NCBI RefSeq assembly: GCF_045679555.1
Contig: NC_092122.1
Coordinates: 7,435,503-7,499,502, forward strand
DNA from: Salvelinus alpinus
Taxonomy: Eukaryota; Chordata; Actinopteri; Salmoniformes; Salmonidae
Length of the DNA: 64,000 nucleotides
Direction of reading: 5' to 3'
In this document: positions 1 through 18,203 of the stretch, in pieces
How the letters are laid out: every line of letters begins with the position of its first letter
Position numbering within the stretch: position 1 is the stretch's first letter
Position numbers and translations under genes: made by a program
Notes under the pieces: model-generated
The model's database searches: none
The model's input: only the letters and a program-made list of their open reading frames with translations
What the model was told of the DNA's origin: nothing

Positions 1-545
1 TTCTGTGTGCCAGGGTTGTTATGTAAAAAGTTGCTGTGCATTTGTTGTGTATGACCAAAAAGGGTCTAGCTCATTTGAGGAGAGGTGTGGTGTGGTGCTG
101 GGCCTCTCAATGGCTTAGCCAACTGCCACTCACACTTTGCCAATAAATTGAACACAATGAATTGCCTTTCCATCCCCATTCTTGTCCCCCACCTTTCTTC
201 AATCTTCCCTCTCTTCTCTCTTATCCCTCCTTCCTGTCCCCCCCTCTCCCATGGGAGTAGCCACTGTCTGACTGACATTCAGGAGCATTGTGTCATTATA
301 GCTGGTCTCTAGGGCTGGCTGCTGTGACTGACGGTTACCACAGTGACTGACACTTCATCTGCTCTGACTGACACCCAGGGGCTGTGGTCCCACAGCGGAG
401 GAAACCAATAAAGCCGAGATATGAGAGGAAGACGACATAGACACGGGTGGATTAAAATATGTCAAAGATATTGAGTCAAATGAGACAATGCAATACCACG
501 GGGTTATTGCTCGATAATAAAGTCATATGCAGTCTCATTGAAAAG
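1..545. other. cog5 intron, nothing specific recognised
   Basis: The stretch includes a pyrimidine-rich segment at about 180-250. The short open frames on both strands look random. It should belong to the long intron after the sixth cog5 exon. Confidence 0.4.
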
Positions 546-1508
546 AAAATGACTAAAAGTATAAACGCAACATGTAAAGTGTTGGTCCCATGTTTCATGA
601 GCTGAAATAAAAGATCCCAGAAAAGTTAAATACGCACAAAAAGCTTCTCTCAAATTTTGTGCACACATTTGTTTACATCCTTGTTAGTGAGCATTTCTCC
701 TTTGCCAAGATGATCAACCAACCTGACGATGTGGCATTTCAAGAAGCTGACTAAACAGCATGATCTCTACACATGTGCACCTTGTGCTGGGACAATAAAA
801 GGCAATTCTAAAATGTGCAGTTTTGTCACACAACACAATGCCACAGATGTCTCATTCCTTCATGCTGACTGCAGGAGTGTCCACCAGAGCTGTTGCCAGA
901 GAATTTAAAGTTAATGTATCTACCATAAGCCGCCTCCGACTTCGCTTTAGAGAATTTGGCAGTACATCCAACCGGCCTCACAACAGCAGACCACGTGTAA
1001 TAGCGTTGCGTGGGCCAGCAGTTTGCTGATGTCAACGTAGTGAACAGAGTGCCCCATGGTGACGGTGGGGTTATGGTATGTGCAGGCATAAGCTACGGAC
1101 AACAAACACAATTGCATTTTATCGATGCCAATTTGAATGCACAGAGATACCGTGACAAAAACCTTGAGGTCCATTCATCTGCTACCATCACCTGATGCAT
1201 CAGCATGATAATGCACGGCCGCATGTCGAAGGATCTGTACACAATTCCTGGAAGCTGAACATGTCCCAGTTCTTCCATGGCCTGCATACTCACCAGACAT
1301 GTCACCCAATGAGCAAGTTTGGGATGCTCTGGATCGACGTGTACGACAGAGTGTTCCAGTTCCTGACAATATTCAGCAACGTCGCACAGCCATTGAACAA
1401 CATTCCTCAGGCCACAAACACCAGCCTGATCTCGTTCCTTATATGAACTGTAACTCAGTAAAATATTTGAAATTGTTGCATGTTGCATTTAGATTTTTGT
1501 TCAGTATA
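546..1508 (+). mobile_element. Tc1-like transposon, internally deleted (family 1)
   Basis: The ends form imperfect inverted repeats (ATAAACGCAACATG at 560 against the complement of TTTTTGTTCAGTAT at 1494). The plus strand encodes remnants of a transposase N-terminal paired-like DNA-binding domain (TAGVSTRAVAREFKVNVSTISR, about 862-930) and its C-terminal end (VWDALDRRVRQ, about 1317-1350), out of frame with each other. The central DDE domain is largely eroded. Same family as 49161-49869. Confidence 0.85.
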
Positions 1509-2637
1509 GTTTGTTTTCCATTATAAGTAGCAGATTCACGTAGCAGATATTGAACGTTGTCGTAAATTCGATCCAAGCCAAAGCCAATCCTACAATAGAT
1601 GGCTACGCTACACAGTCCAACATCAATGCAAATAAAGGGAATAGCAGCTTTTGATTCCCTCCTCAACAACAGCAGGCTGCTCTCTCTCTCTCTCTCGGTG
1701 TCCCCTCCACCCCGCCACTGCATCCACTTCAATCACTTTATTACATTCCCCCCCCAGTCACCCCCCTCCTCCGTCCCTCCATCCCTCCATCCATCCCTTG
1801 TTTACTCACTCTTGTTCTTTCTCCACCACCACCCATCCCCCATCTGACCTCCTCTCCCTCTTCTTCTCCTCCTATTCACTCTCTCCATCTCCACTACCTG
1901 CCCAGTGCTACAGGCTGACAGAAGAAAGCACTCCAAATCACATTAGGCTGTGCTGTACTGTGTGATTGTATTAGGCCGGCAGCAGTATCAGGCCTGTAAC
2001 TCAGGCCGATTATAATGTCCTGGCAGTTGAAGAAAAGGGGCTGAGAGTGGACTAAAGACCGATCGGCCGGGGCGGAAAATGACTGGCTGGAGATTAATTT
2101 CTGGCTCCGTTGAAAAGCTTGCTAAAAACAGGGAAAACAACCAGGGAGGTGTCTTGAGAGACAAGAAAGAGGGAGAAGAGGAGACAGCATGATGCCAACA
2201 AGAGAACAATGACTCAAATCGGCTTCCGTCTACCATTCAGGCAGCAGTCTGTGTCGAGGTGGCCATTCGTTGTGCTTTGCCAGTCTCATTGTACAGTAGA
2301 TCATTGGCTAGTTCAACAGGTAGGCCAAAAAGTAGCCTACCGCCACCTCTCACCCTTAAAAACAATTGTATAGTTGTAACCAGATTGGACAGGATTGGTC
2401 CTGAAACCCTCCACAATAACAATTTCTGGTATTGACGGAGCTGGGAAACCCCACATGAAGTGAACTCAACACTGAACACACTCAAATCAGCTCTACGGGA
2501 CAAGAAGTTACAACTGAGTCAACAACCAAACTAATCTTATTTCGTGTGATAGAGAGGACTGTGAGTCATATGTGGGGGAGTGTCTGTGTGTGTTAAAGCC
2601 ATATCTTACTCTGAGCCCCTGGCGTCAGTGGTTCTTT
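1509..2637. other. Unassigned intronic DNA with pyrimidine-rich tract
   Basis: A CT-rich stretch at about 1675-1880 carries simple (TC)n and CCATCCCTCCATCC motifs. No coding exon or clear transposon was recognised in the remainder. Confidence 0.4.

Positions 2638-2638
<1 letters not shown>

Positions 2639-2694
<56 letters not shown>
2639..2694. repeat. (GT)n microsatellite, left half
   Basis: A perfect GT run of about 28 units ends where a TAGGGCTG-ended element begins; the run resumes at 3564. Confidence 0.95.
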
Positions 2695-2696
<2 letters not shown>

Positions 2697-3563
2697 GGGC
2701 TGGCACAATTACCATATAACTGACGGTTATGGATGAAGACCGTTATGAAAATAAAAAAACCTGTCACAACCGTAAAAACAAAAACAAATAATTTAGAACG
2801 AACAGCTGACTGAAGACAGGACAACGTGCATTCGTAACACGAAACTTTGTTGCTCCTTGCTGAAAAAAAGCCAGGTGTTGTAGCAAACGAGGCAGCACCC
2901 CTGACAATGCAGCAGCACACATAGAAATAGAATGAATAGAACAGGCTTGGAACTTCTAACCCTGGCGACTTGACTGGTAAACTCATGGGTACACTCGCAA
3001 TGGCAGCCTGGTATTGTGATGCAATCATTTCCATGGTAATGTAGAATGCTAATGCAAATGATGTTAACTGGTTCATGCAATGGAATGTATATTTTCAGTT
3101 GAATTGAATCAACAAATCACAGCACATATCGATAGGTACGTTCTTGCTTTTGCTTCGCTCCTAAGGGTACACTCGCAATATTGTTGTATTGTTGTTGCTG
3201 TCGATTAGCAGACACTCTTATCCAGAGTGAGTGCATACGTTTTCATATTTTTCCCCCATTTTTGGTCCCCCGTTGTAATCAAACTCACAATCCTGGCGTT
3301 TCAAGTGCCATTCTCTATCAACTGAGCCACATGGGATCCTGTGGGCCGCCAATCCACCTATTCTGCCATCATTGATTTAAATGGGGACGCCTTGTTCTAT
3401 TCATTATATTTCCATGGCAGCACATGCAGTCAGGAGCGGAGGAGAGGCGAAAATGGGCATAACATTTATCATTTTTTTGCTATTTAAACAGTTATTATAG
3501 AGACAGGGGTCATTTGGCTGGCCAATTACCGTCATCCAAAATTCCATGACCGTCACAGCCCTA
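2695..3563. mobile_element. hAT-like non-autonomous DNA transposon inserted in a GT microsatellite
   Basis: The left end reads TAGGGCTGGCAC and the right end is its inverse, GTCACAGCCCTA, typical of fish hAT elements beginning (C/T)AGGGCTG. The element is flanked on both sides by GT repeat, so the target duplication cannot be resolved. Weak open frames on the minus strand (2606-3076) are not convincing transposase. A SINE sits inside at about 3180-3345. Confidence 0.65.
3180..3345 (-). mobile_element. tRNA-derived SINE with L2-type tail
   Basis: Read on the minus strand: a tRNA-like head (TGGCTCAGTTGATAGAG as A box) followed by a tail containing CTGGATAAGAGTGTCTGCTA, the 3' tail shared with the L2-type LINE at 22480-25975. 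The right limit is approximate. Confidence 0.7.
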
Positions 3564-3587
3564 GTGTGTGTGTGTGTGTGTGTGTGT
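3564..3587. repeat. (GT)n microsatellite, right half
   Basis: Continuation of the GT run interrupted by the hAT-like element. Confidence 0.9.
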
Positions 3588-3970
3588 ACTAGCTCTTATA
3601 AAAGCCACATGATCCACATGCATGGAGAAACAGGATATGTACAATGTGATTTCTGAAAGAGACATTGATTTTCTCTACCACCTCTCTTTCCCTGCATTGG
3701 TTAAATGCAATGAGACTCTGAGAAATTCACTGGAATCCCTGTCAAGGTACTGCAGTATAATGAAGACTACTGTTAATGTTAAAAGTCCCTCCAACCACAG
3801 CATATAAACACATTTGCATAGTGCTTTGCTCTGCACTTGGCAGACAGAGTACTAGATTCAATGTTGAGTCACCAGCACAGAGTGTAGAAAACCGGGACAG
3901 AATGCATCATTGTTCTCTGTTAGCCTACTTGGCTTGCGTTTGGTACAATCAGTGATAACTGAAGTTGCCT

Positions 3971-4160
3971 TCCAAATGACACCCTATTCCCTATGTAGTG
4001 CACTACATTTGACCAGGGCCCATAGGGCTCTCATAGGGTTCCAATAGGGCCCTGGTCAAATGTAGTGCACTAAATTGGAAATAGGGTGTCATCTCATAGG
4101 GTTCCAATAGGGAGCTGGTCAAAGGTAGCGCACTACATAGGGAATAGGGTGCCATTTGGG
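3971..4160. repeat. Compound foldback (palindromic) repeat
   Basis: The outer arms begin CCAAATGACACCCTATTCCC and end with its near-inverse, GGGAATAGGGTGCCATTTGG. Inside, TAGTGCACTACATTTGACCA and its inverse occur again, with CATAGGGTTCCAATAGGG twice, giving three to four arms. Same family as 48680-48780 and 16357-16450. Confidence 0.8.
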
Positions 4161-5044
4161 AAACATTTAGAGATAATCACACTGCTCAACATTAAAAAAC
4201 AAGATCGTATTTCGTGGTTAATTTCATACCAAATCAATAGCAATCTATACAGAGACTATACCATGGCCTGGTGGTCCTACCATACACAATCCCGTATCCA
4301 TACACTGAATGGTAAATTGCATCCCTGAATTACTTTATAGCTAACTAGCTAAATGTAGAATATTGAGCACAACACCATCAACCCCAAGCTCTCGAAAACC
4401 CTTCTCCGTATGTAGGGTTTTCAGCCATTACATTCGTCCACATTTGGCTCCGTGTAAACTACAATTCCGACAATGTGAATTAACGTTTAGAAACTTCAAC
4501 CATCGCTTTCGCAACGGTTTTCAAAACATATGCTAATATGCCCCTTATCTTTCAGAAAGAATCTTAAAAAAAAAAAAAAAAATTCCTGTAGCAGTTTTGC
4601 ACAGATCCATACACTGTGGCCCTCCAGTTGACGAACTACACTTCCTCCCCAGTTAGCTTACACACAGGTGTTCAGAGCATGCTAGACAGACCACCACCTG
4701 TGCTAATTAGCTGTGTCTTCCGTGAACAAGCGCTGTAACATGGAGATACGGCTGTGCGGAAACACTAACCCTAAACCCTATAAAAAAAAGGTGTGTATTA
4801 ATTTGCCTTTTGAAAATTACTTCTTGTTGATATGAAACATGCGTTCCTTGTGTTTCCAAAACAGTACCACAAGTGATGTATATTAATGTTTAGAGTAAGC
4901 ATTGGGGCTCTTAACAAAACTCCTCCGGTCAGAAGTTACTATCGTCAATAGGCGCTAAAGTAGTTGTGGGATAATCAACCACATGAATACCTGAAAACAG
5001 GGCTACAGACTGCAAACATTTAGTCACATTTTGCGACCCTTTTT
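4161..5044. other. Unassigned intronic DNA
   Basis: Nothing recognised apart from an A-run at about 4566-4582. Confidence 0.4.
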
Positions 5045-5283
5045 TATTTGATTATTTTATTTAACCTTTATTTAACTAGGCAAGTCAATTAAGAACAAAT
5101 TCTTATTTACAATGACGGCCTACACCGGCCAAACCCGGACAACGCTGGGCCAATTGTGCGCCGCCCTATGGGACTCCCAATCACGGCCGGGTTGTGATAC
5201 AGCCTAGATTCGAACCAGGGTGTCTGCAGTGACGCCTCAAGCACTGAGATGCAGTGCCTTAGACCTCTGCGCCACTCGGGAGT
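5045..5283 (-). mobile_element. Full-length salmonid tRNA-derived SINE
   Basis: On the minus strand the head has A box GTGGCGCAGAGGTCTAAG and B box GGTTCGAATC; the body has GGGCGGCGCACAATTGGCCC; the tail ends in TTAAATAAAGGTTAAATAAA. Related copies at 11110-11325 and 63521-63702, and a tail piece at 5948-6002. These are not functional tRNA genes. Confidence 0.9.
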
Positions 5284-6330
5284 CAAAGTTGGCTCGGGAG
5301 CTCTTTGAGTTGGCCGTGCGAGTAAGATTTGTTTTAAGTGGTCGCATCGGTGCGAGCTGCACATTCTACATGGTCACTCAAAAACGCCCTATTTTTTTAG
5401 GATGCTAAAACCATGGTTTGGTCAAACAGTAAAGTGCATTATCCTCATGATTCCTGTAAAGAAAGTGTCTGCCTGCCCCTGTGACTGCTTCGCTGGGCCC
5501 TGCTGCGGTGTGAGACTCTCTCCCCTTTCCAGGAGAAAAAAAAAAAGACTCCAGGAGAAGAAAAAAAGTTTCCGATTGTATAACATTTTAAAATCCATTT
5601 GCGGGGAAAACACAGCTATCTTGTTGTCACAGATAAAGAGAGAAGGGTAGTATATTTACAGAATATAGCCTGGCCTATAGGTCAGGTATTAATCAAGCCC
5701 TGTGCATTGCTTAGCCAACACTGCACTCCAAAAACACCTTAAAGTAAATACCAGGACATCCGCACTGTGGGATATCATCTTGTTCCTGTGCAGCAGAAAT
5801 GAATAATGAGTTTGGGATCTACTTCCTACAGTAAAGCTAGTTATCAAACTATTAGTAGTTAAAAAGTGCTGTTTCTTTATATAATCAAGGAAAATTGGGT
5901 TTCTTTGAACATGGGGTCTGTCTGTCTGTGAATCATTGGTTTGATTGAAGCCGTCATTTGTTCTTAACCGACTTGCCTAGATAAATAAAGGTTAAATAAA
6001 ACGTACTAAATTTAAAAAAACAGTGACCTTCCAAGTGACTACACCAATCAGTGAAGAGTACGTCAGCATTTATCAACCTAGTGTGTTCTAAGCAGAGGCT
6101 ATGGTGAGACATAAGCAGTGTCCCAGAGTCAAATCAGAATGCTCTTAAAAGAACACGGAGGACAAAGGCACTCTTCATATAATTAAAATGCCTTTATTAT
6201 AAACAGCACGTTCAATATAACAAAATCTTTTTTTTTTTTACGAATTATATGAAGAGCACTCCATGTTTTTTGATTACCCTTCACCAAAGAGCACCTTCAA
6301 CCTACAGTACAAACATTTTTCTACAAGTCA
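5284..6330. other. Intronic DNA with a SINE tail fragment
   Basis: A solitary SINE 3' tail (GTTCTTAACCGACTTGCCTA) lies at 5948-6002. A near-perfect copy of AATTATATGAAGAG occurs inverted around 6173-6255, possibly the arms of a small foldback. Nothing else recognised. Confidence 0.4.
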
Positions 6331-6333
6331 ATC

Positions 6334-6779
6334 ACCCAGCTCTTTGAGGCTCCGAGTAGCTTTGGTGATCTCAGCACCACCTACACCTTCAACGGTAGGC
6401 ATAAATGAGTGGAGTTTCACCTTAGTGTCAGTAGTATTAGAGTGAATGAGCAGGGTCACTCACCCAGTTTGTTGAGGCTGATCTGGGCAGCCTTGGTGAT
6501 CTCATCCCCATCTACACCAGGGGTAGGCAACCCTGTCCCTGGAGTGCCACAGGTACTGCAGGATTTTGTTCCAACTATACCTGATCAACTGAGCGAATTG
6601 ATCAGTTCAATGATTGCATAAATTCAACACACCTGGCATTCCAGGTCGGTTAAACCAAATACACTCCAGGACTAGCGATGCCTATCCCTGATCTACACTC
6701 TCTTTACAGTAGGCCCAAATGAGGTGAGTTAACCATGTCAGTATTACAGTACCCAGTTCGTTGAGGCTTTGAGCAGCCC
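6334..6779 (-). repeat. Decayed tandem copies of the cog5 exon 6 3' end and donor
   Basis: Three segments (about 6334-6377, 6464-6506, 6751-6779) repeat the end of the true exon (6832-6952). On the minus strand they read approximately EITKATRSLKELG, EITKAAQISLNKLG and RAAQSLNELG, each followed by GT. Intron sequence between them is also shared (GTCAGTAGTA motifs). A MITE at 6518-6690 has split one unit. They lack acceptor sites and conserved frames, so they read as relics. Confidence 0.75.
6518..6690. mobile_element. hAT-type MITE with 8-bp target duplication
   Basis: 173 bp with inverted ends CAGGGGTAGGCA and TGCCTATCCCTG, flanked by identical ATCTACAC at 6510-6517 and 6691-6698. An 8-bp duplication and CAGGG termini are hAT traits. 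Confidence 0.85.
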
Positions 6780-6805
6780 TGTCAGTAGTACAGTGCAGTG
6801 TATCA

Positions 6806-14814
<8,009 letters not shown>

Positions 14815-15266
14815 GTTTGCCAATTCATCACACGATGACGTAGATTTCAGCGACAGGAAATGAACCAAACTTAACATTTTATTATTCTTAATAAAATATC
14901 AAATTATCTGTATTTGTATCAAAGTTCATTGTTATAGCGTTACTTATCAAATAAATACAAAAATAAAAAATATTTAAATCCTTTTTAGGTTCAAAGGTAA
15001 AACATGAAAGGTTGTTCAGAGGACACGCCCACTAACATACCGCGTGTTTTGTTTGCATTCGGGTGTTTGTCATCTTTAGCTAACTAGCTAGCTTAATTAC
15101 ATTAAATATGAACGTTATCTAGTCACATCAACGTTAGAATAGGTCATAAACTGCATGCAACAAACAGTTTCGACTGTGGAAAGAAAAGCATTACCATGCC
15201 AATCTAGCTAGCTAGCTAGCTAACTGGCTAGCTCACTTCAGTGATTAAAAACATACTGTACGGTCT
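14815..15266. promoter_or_regulatory. Probable shared promoter between divergent cog5 and dus4l
   Basis: Only 452 bp separate the cog5 ATG (14814, minus) from the dus4l ATG (15267, plus), so both 5' UTRs and promoters must lie here unless upstream non-coding exons exist. I see no clear TATA box at a fixed distance and no long GC-rich block; the middle is AT-rich, with GCTAGCTA repeats at 15205-15225. The call rests on spacing and on the conserved divergent order. Confidence 0.6.
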
Positions 15267-17168
15267 ATGAAAATGACGACCACCAACATGATGGACATGT
15301 TTGAGGAAGGGAAAGTTCTGAAAATCTGTGCTCCTATGGTCCGGTATTCAAAGTAAGATTATCTGATCTTCGTACATTTTCAATGACTTGTTCAGCAGTT
15401 GGGTTTTGTGCAGATAGCTGAATTAGGTTGAGCAACAGCTATAACTCATCGTTTATTTTCAACTTTTCCAGGTTGGCATTCAGGTCACTGGTGAGGAAAT
15501 TTGACTGTGACATTTGCTTCACTCCAATGATAGTTGCGCCTGACTTTATGCGTTCTGTCAAAGCCAGAGACAGTGAATTTACAACTAATGAAGGTAATAT
15601 GAGATCACTCTTTTTCTTCAAGGAAATATTAGATGCCTCTCAAACTATAGGGACTTGGTGTCTGCTGTCATTGATGTGTGGAGACTGTCAATTTGTTGTC
15701 AATTAAATCCAACTTTATTGCTCTCTGTCTCTCCCATCAGCTGACCGTCCTCTGATCGTGCAGTTTGCTGCCAGTGATGCCCAGACCCTGGCTGATGCAG
15801 CCTGTGTGGTCGCACCCTTCTCTGATGGAGTGGACCTCAACTGTGGCTGTCCCCAGCGGTGGGCCATGTCGGAAGGCTACGGGGCATGCCTTATCAACAA
15901 GCCTGAGCTGGTCAAAGACATGGTTCGACATGTCAGGAACCAAGTGGACAATCCTAACTACACAGCCTCCATCAAAATACGGTAAGAGTGATCATATCAC
16001 CAAATATAATTGTTTCACTTTTTTTTGCAAATGACCTAAGTGTCGTCTGAAGTTCCTTTTTTAGTTGTTGTTTCCTCTCTTTTCACAGAATTCACAAGGA
16101 CCTGCGGCGTACAGTGGACCTGTGTCAGAAGGCAGAGGCGGCAGGGGTGTCCTGGATAACGGTCCATGGTCGGACCGCAGAGGAGCGCCACCAGCCGGTC
16201 CACTTTGATGCTATCAAGACCATCAAGGACAGCCTGTCAGTCCCTGTCATCGCCAACGGAGACATAAAGACCCTCCGAGATGTTGAGACCACTCACCAGC
16301 TCACTGGAGTCGATGGTCAGTTCAATTTGTGCAAATCGCAATTGATTCTTTATTCCCAATATTGTGCACTACTTGTGACCAGAGACTCCAAAGGCAGTCA
16401 CACAGGACTCTGGTCAAAAATAGTGCACTCTGTATGTCAATAGGGTGTCATATGAGACAGACCATTAGGAACTACACGTGTAGTTATTTCCATGGGAAAG
16501 ACACTCTTGAAATAGCTTATATAGGCCAAAGTGATCCACAATGACAAGCTGGGCAATTCTATGAAAATAAACCACAACATGGGGGGTTTCTGGGGGGGAG
16601 CCACTATCATGGTTTATTTTCATAGAACTGCATAGCCCACTGTTTACTCGTTATCATAAACACTTTATCTTCTTTTCATCTGCATTTATTCTGTAACCTC
16701 TCATTCCCTCCAGGGAAATCATTATCTGTTTATTGTGTCATCTTAACATATATTCATTGTAAGTACGTAAATGGGTAGCTAGAGGTTCCATTCACAGAAG
16801 TAATTTGAGAAAGATAGAATATATCAATACAGGATCTTTATTGTTAAATGGCTCACTCAAGACACTTCCCACCCCACGTGCCCTGTCCTGTAGGTGTGAT
16901 GGCAGCCCGGGGGCTGTTGTCCAACCCGGCCATGTTCGCTGGCTACAATGAGACCCCTCTTGAGTGTGTGTGGGACTGGGTGGACCTCGCCACGAACCAG
17001 GGGACACCCTTCACCTGCTTCCACCAGCACCTCATCTACATGCTGGAGAGGGTCAGCTCCCAGCCTGAGAGGAAGGTGTTCAACTCCCTGCATAGCACCG
17101 CTGCTGTCATAGACTACCTCCACAACACATATGGATCCCCAGACACACAGACAGTAGGCCTATCATAA
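15267..17168 (+). CDS. dus4l: DUS4L, tRNA-dihydrouridine synthase 4-like (complete)
   Basis: FMN- and NAD(P)H-dependent enzyme reducing uridine to dihydrouridine in the tRNA D-loop (yeast Dus4 acts at positions 20a and 20b). Five exons: 15267-15352, 15472-15593, 15741-15981, 16089-16315, 16894-17168. All have GT-AG borders and the phases sum to 951 nt, 316 aa plus stop, against 317 aa in human. Visible family segments: KICAPMVRYSKLAFRSLVRK (about residues 19-38), FTPMIVAPDF, ARDSEFTTNE, NCGCPQRWAMSEGYGACLIN with the catalytic-loop cysteine at residue 119, SWITVHGRTAEERHQPVHFD, VIANGD, GVMAARGLLSNPAMF. The start at 15267 is the first ATG after an in-frame stop at 15246; a second ATG follows two codons later. 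An AATAAA at 17221 gives a short 3' UTR. bcap29 begins about 1 kb downstream on the same strand; read-through transcripts between these two genes are known in human. Intron 4 holds foldback repeats. Confidence 0.96.
16357..16450. repeat. Foldback repeat copy in dus4l intron 4
   Basis: GTGCACTACTTGTGACCAGA and its inverse CTCTGGTCAAAAATAGTGCAC form arms, with AATAGGGTGTCATA to the right. Decayed member of the 3971-4160 family. Confidence 0.6.
16550..16639. repeat. Short inverted repeat (hairpin) in dus4l intron 4
   Basis: The arms TTCTATGAAAATAAACCA (16558) and TGGTTTATTTTCATAGAA (16610) are perfect inverses around a G-rich loop of about 35 bases; flanking GGGC and GCCC extend it imperfectly. 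Possibly a tiny MITE. Confidence 0.8.
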
Positions 17169-17220
17169 ACACTGGCTGGGTATAATTTATTGTGCATGTT
17201 ATTAATCATATTTCCAATGG

Positions 17221-17226
17221 AATAAA
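17221..17226 (+). other. dus4l: dus4l polyadenylation signal
   Basis: AATAAA lies 53 bases after the dus4l stop, with a T-rich stretch following at about 17236-17262. Confidence 0.6.
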
Positions 17227-17559
17227 AGCTTTTATTTACTATATTACCTTTTGATTTTTTATCTCATTCTGATAGTTAAGGAGTGCAGTGTGCGATCACG
17301 TGACCCTCTACCTGCAATAAAAAAAACAAGGGTTACATCAGATTCACTTCAACATGTCCAGTCAGAAAATGTCAAAAGGTACAAACAAAACCATACACAT
17401 TACACCTAATTTCAACATATTTGTAATTTCCATGATGTGTACAGTATGGTATTAACAATATATGGCAGAACCTTATTGGTTCTCAGTAGAGGATTAAACC
17501 GTAAACGAACAGCTACTGTAAAACGTTATGTATGACGTCATTCCAATGAGACGAAAAAG

Positions 17560-17634
17560 GAGGAGTGAAACAACTGTCTCCAAAGTTTGCTTTTCTCTTT
17601 TCAACCTCCGGTTTCTTTGTCCGGGTGCCGCAGA
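17560..17634 (+). other. bcap29: bcap29 non-coding first exon (5' UTR)
   Basis: A pyrimidine-rich stretch with CAACCTCCGGTTTC leads to a strong donor (GTAAGT) at 17635, followed at 18189 by an acceptor (TTTTACAG) 15 bases before the bcap29 ATG. This spliced leader is inferred from the sites. Its 5' limit is a guess; the true start could be anywhere from about 17520 to 17590. Confidence 0.55.
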
Positions 17635-18188
17635 GTAAGTTGCATACTTTGCATAATTATTACGATATTGAACTTGATCATATGTGTAGTAACTGTGTAT
17701 TTCACAAAAGTGCTAACGTTAGCTAGAACCAGTTAGCTAGATAGCTGTCGTGTCCTGCCTTAAAAAATGTTGCCAGCTATAGTACCTGGCTGATGTCACT
17801 GCATGAGGCAAAGTCTTGAGCAATATATAGCTAGCTACTATTTCTATGATATAAGGACGTATGTTACACACTGAATGAAACAGCATACATTTAGTACTAC
17901 TGGCTGTTATTTACCAAGCATGTGAACTTTGTAACGTTACGTATCTAGCTAGGATAAGAGGCTTATCACTGGAACAGGAACAGCACTGTTCTCAATACAT
18001 TTGCATTGGTGGTTTCACAGTTAGCTGAAATATATCCATAGGAAAGCAGATAGCAAGCTAGCTAGCCAGTTGGATTTTCCTGTTGTTGACATCAACAATT
18101 AAACCAGTCCGGTTCCATTCTGGGGAAATAACCTACTGCCAGACTGTGAAAAGGACCTCTGTTGCTTAAAATGTTTAATCTTTTACAG
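17635..18188. other. bcap29 first intron (5' UTR)
   Basis: Short intron with GCTAGCTA-type repeats and no transposon recognised. Confidence 0.4.
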
Positions 18189-18203
18189 ACTGTATTGTTA
18201 GAG

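Noticed and set aside
2606-3076. 156-codon minus-strand frame
   Set aside because: It runs through the hAT-like element and the GT repeat (poly-HT at its end), with no recognisable domain.
5045-5283. tRNA gene on the minus strand (A and B boxes present)
   Set aside because: The sequence continues into a SINE body and tail and does not fold as a complete tRNA; the same holds for 11110 and 63521.
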